A stretch of DNA of 64,000 bases, from contig NZ_JARWNX010000060.1 of the NCBI RefSeq assembly GCF_029868385.1, positions 1 through 64,000 on the forward strand, read 5' to 3'. Positions 62,945 to 64,000 of this stretch are shown piece after piece. Below the pieces are notes generated by a model. The model worked only from the letters and a program-made list of their open reading frames with translations, searched no databases and had not been told where the DNA came from. A program made the translations under genes and the position numbers. Positions within the stretch are counted from its first letter, which is position 1. Every line of letters starts with the position of its first letter. This stretch comes from Nocardia cyriacigeorgica (GTDB lineage: Bacteria > Actinomycetota > Actinomycetes > Mycobacteriales > Mycobacteriaceae).

Positions 62945-63533
62945 ATGAACCAACAATCTCCTGGTTTCGAACCAGGTCCACCGGAGTTCGCCGACGAATA
63001 CGACAGCTGGACCCGTCGACCTGTGGTGTATCTACCCGTGGTAAGTCGCGGCGACCTCATCGGCTACTTGTGGGCAGGTATAGGAAGCAACGCCGCAGGC
63101 TACATGCGACGGCTTGCGGCGGATCCGGACAACGCGACCTGCCCGGACTTCTGGCAGGACCGACTAGCCGAGAATTGCCGAAACAATCTGACTCCCGAAC
63201 AGGTAATCCAGCATTGGATCGGCTGGCCTGAGGACCCTCGTTGCGGCGCAATACCACGGAATGACGGCAATCTCTTCGGGTATCTGTGGGCCTCGTCCGC
63301 AGAGCCGGCTGCCGACTATCTCCCCAGCCGCCGCAGGCGAGCATGCCAGAACCGCCGCAGGCCTTTGGCACCTTCGATTGTCCGACGCGTACGCGGTGGG
63401 AACGCCACCAGCGGAGGCGATACGCCAGTACCGGGAATACCCGCATGATTTCCTGTCCGGCCAGATCGCGCCTGGCGCAACTGAACTCGTCGCTGCCACA
63501 CTGGATGAGCTGCGCTACCTCGCAAACCGGTGA
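62945..63533 (+). pseudogene. Frameshifted member of an internally duplicated unknown family
   Basis: The frame starts at ATG 62945 with AGGAGC upstream. It reads RRPVVYLPVVSRGDLIGYLW and continues through TPEQVIQHWIGWPEDPRCGA, and remains collinear to about 63330. The protein then continues in another frame, AAGEHARTAAGLWHLRLSDA and PPAEAIRQYREYPHDF, to a stop at 63531-63533. The first half (GDLIGYLWAGIGSNAAGYM ... TPEQVIQHW) and second half (GNLFGYLWASSAEPAADYL ... TPPAEAIRQY) are clearly repeats of one unit of about 65-70 residues. The unshifted first-frame ORF ends at 63448. It lies in the toxin locus and may be an immunity gene relic. Confidence 0.65.
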
Positions 63534-63627
63534 TCGGTGGCGCCGTGGTGCTAAGACACCGGTGGTGAATGGATTGGGTCACACCCGAGCTGACCGCAGT
63601 ACACAATGTTTGTGAAAGGCACCTCAC

Positions 63628-64000
63628 GTGAATTCGGACAGCCGATTCGCTCCCCCGCCGCCGCCACTGCCGATGCCCGACGACTACAGCCGATGGACCC
63701 GCAGGCCGCTGGTCTATCTGCCGGTGGTCTCCGGTGGCCAGTTGATCGGGTATCTGTGGGCCGGTGTCGGCAGCCGCGCCGCCGGCTATATGCGGCGGAT
63801 GTCCGTCGACCCCGACAACATCACGCGTCCCGATTTCTGGCACCACCGTCTCACCACGAATTACCACAACGGGTTCACCCCGGAGCAGGCGATCCAGTCG
63901 TGGATCGGAGCGCCCGAAGATCCGCGCTGTGGTGGGATACCCGCCGACGCCACCCTGCTTCAGGCCACCAGCAAACAGGCCCTGTGGGACCAACTCAATC
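63628..64000 (+). CDS. Intact paralogue of the frameshifted gene, cut by the window end
   Basis: GTG 63628 has AAAGG eight bases upstream, and the frame stays open to the last base (124 codons visible). After a Pro-rich start (FAPPPPPLPMPDD) the sequence SRWTRRPLVYLPVVSGGQLI and GYLWAGVGSRAAGYMRRMSV is closely similar to the upstream pseudogene, as is FTPEQAIQSWIGAPEDPRCG. It then diverges to ADATLLQATSKQALWDQLN. The family is unknown to me. Its place after a polymorphic toxin suggests an immunity or locus-specific function. Confidence 0.7.
   Translation, partial: MNSDSRFAPPPPPLPMPDDYSRWTRRPLVYLPVVSGGQLIGYLWAGVGSRAAGYMRRMSVDPDNITRPDFWHHRLTTNYHNGFTPEQAIQSWIGAPEDPRCGGIPADATLLQATSKQALWDQLN

Overview
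The window is high-GC actinobacterial DNA, most likely from Nocardia or a close relative in the Mycobacteriales. The best support is a backbone shared with mycobacteria. It runs tRNA-Asn, a small YtxH-like protein, a lipoprotein, dnaG, dgt, a TPM-domain membrane protein, glyS, an SmtB-type repressor, zur, a small YbjN-like protein, uppS and recO. In M. tuberculosis the same order lies around Rv2341-Rv2362c (recalled, not searched). Accessory genes are inserted between and around these blocks. No rRNA, CRISPR array, insertion sequence or phage module was seen.

Layout. 1-4 kb: the tail of an unknown protein, a small secreted protein, an acyl-CoA carboxylase beta subunit and small unknown proteins. 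4-8 kb: an AraC regulator divergent from an esterase and a KstD-like flavoprotein, then a decayed flavin monooxygenase remnant. 8.2-11.2 kb: a CarH/LitR-like MerR/B12-domain regulator divergent from a secreted lipocalin and a photolyase, a probable light-response locus with two perfect-phase 11-bp direct repeats in the shared promoter. 11.3-13.4 kb: a fasciclin lipoprotein and a CBS/CNNM membrane protein.

13.6-29.2 kb is a large catabolic cluster in four transcription blocks. It holds a flavin amine oxidase, a 7-TM-like membrane protein, a PuuB-like amine oxidoreductase, a beta-alanyl-CoA ammonia-lyase-like hotdog protein, a Baeyer-Villiger-type monooxygenase, an aldehyde dehydrogenase, a zinc alcohol dehydrogenase, an enoyl-CoA hydratase, an acyl-CoA ligase, a TetR regulator, a PuuD-like hydrolase, a PuuA-like glutamine synthetase, an SCP2-like protein and an alpha/beta hydrolase. 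Together they can be read as gamma-glutamylation of an amine, oxidation, release of a beta-amino acid, CoA activation, deamination and hydration.

29-57 kb is mostly conserved backbone, interrupted by a secreted lipase with a TetR regulator, an SRPBCC/ArsR pair, a eukaryote-like single-chain acyl-CoA carboxylase of 1819 residues, an MBL-fold hydrolase, a PapA-like acyltransferase and a broken TenA remnant. 57.3-64 kb is a polymorphic-toxin locus. A 1480-residue protein with a WXG100-like N-terminus and a long low-complexity linker ends in a cassette that is repeated, on a different N-terminus, in the next gene. Two tandem paralogues of an unknown, internally duplicated family follow; one is frameshifted and the other runs off the window end.
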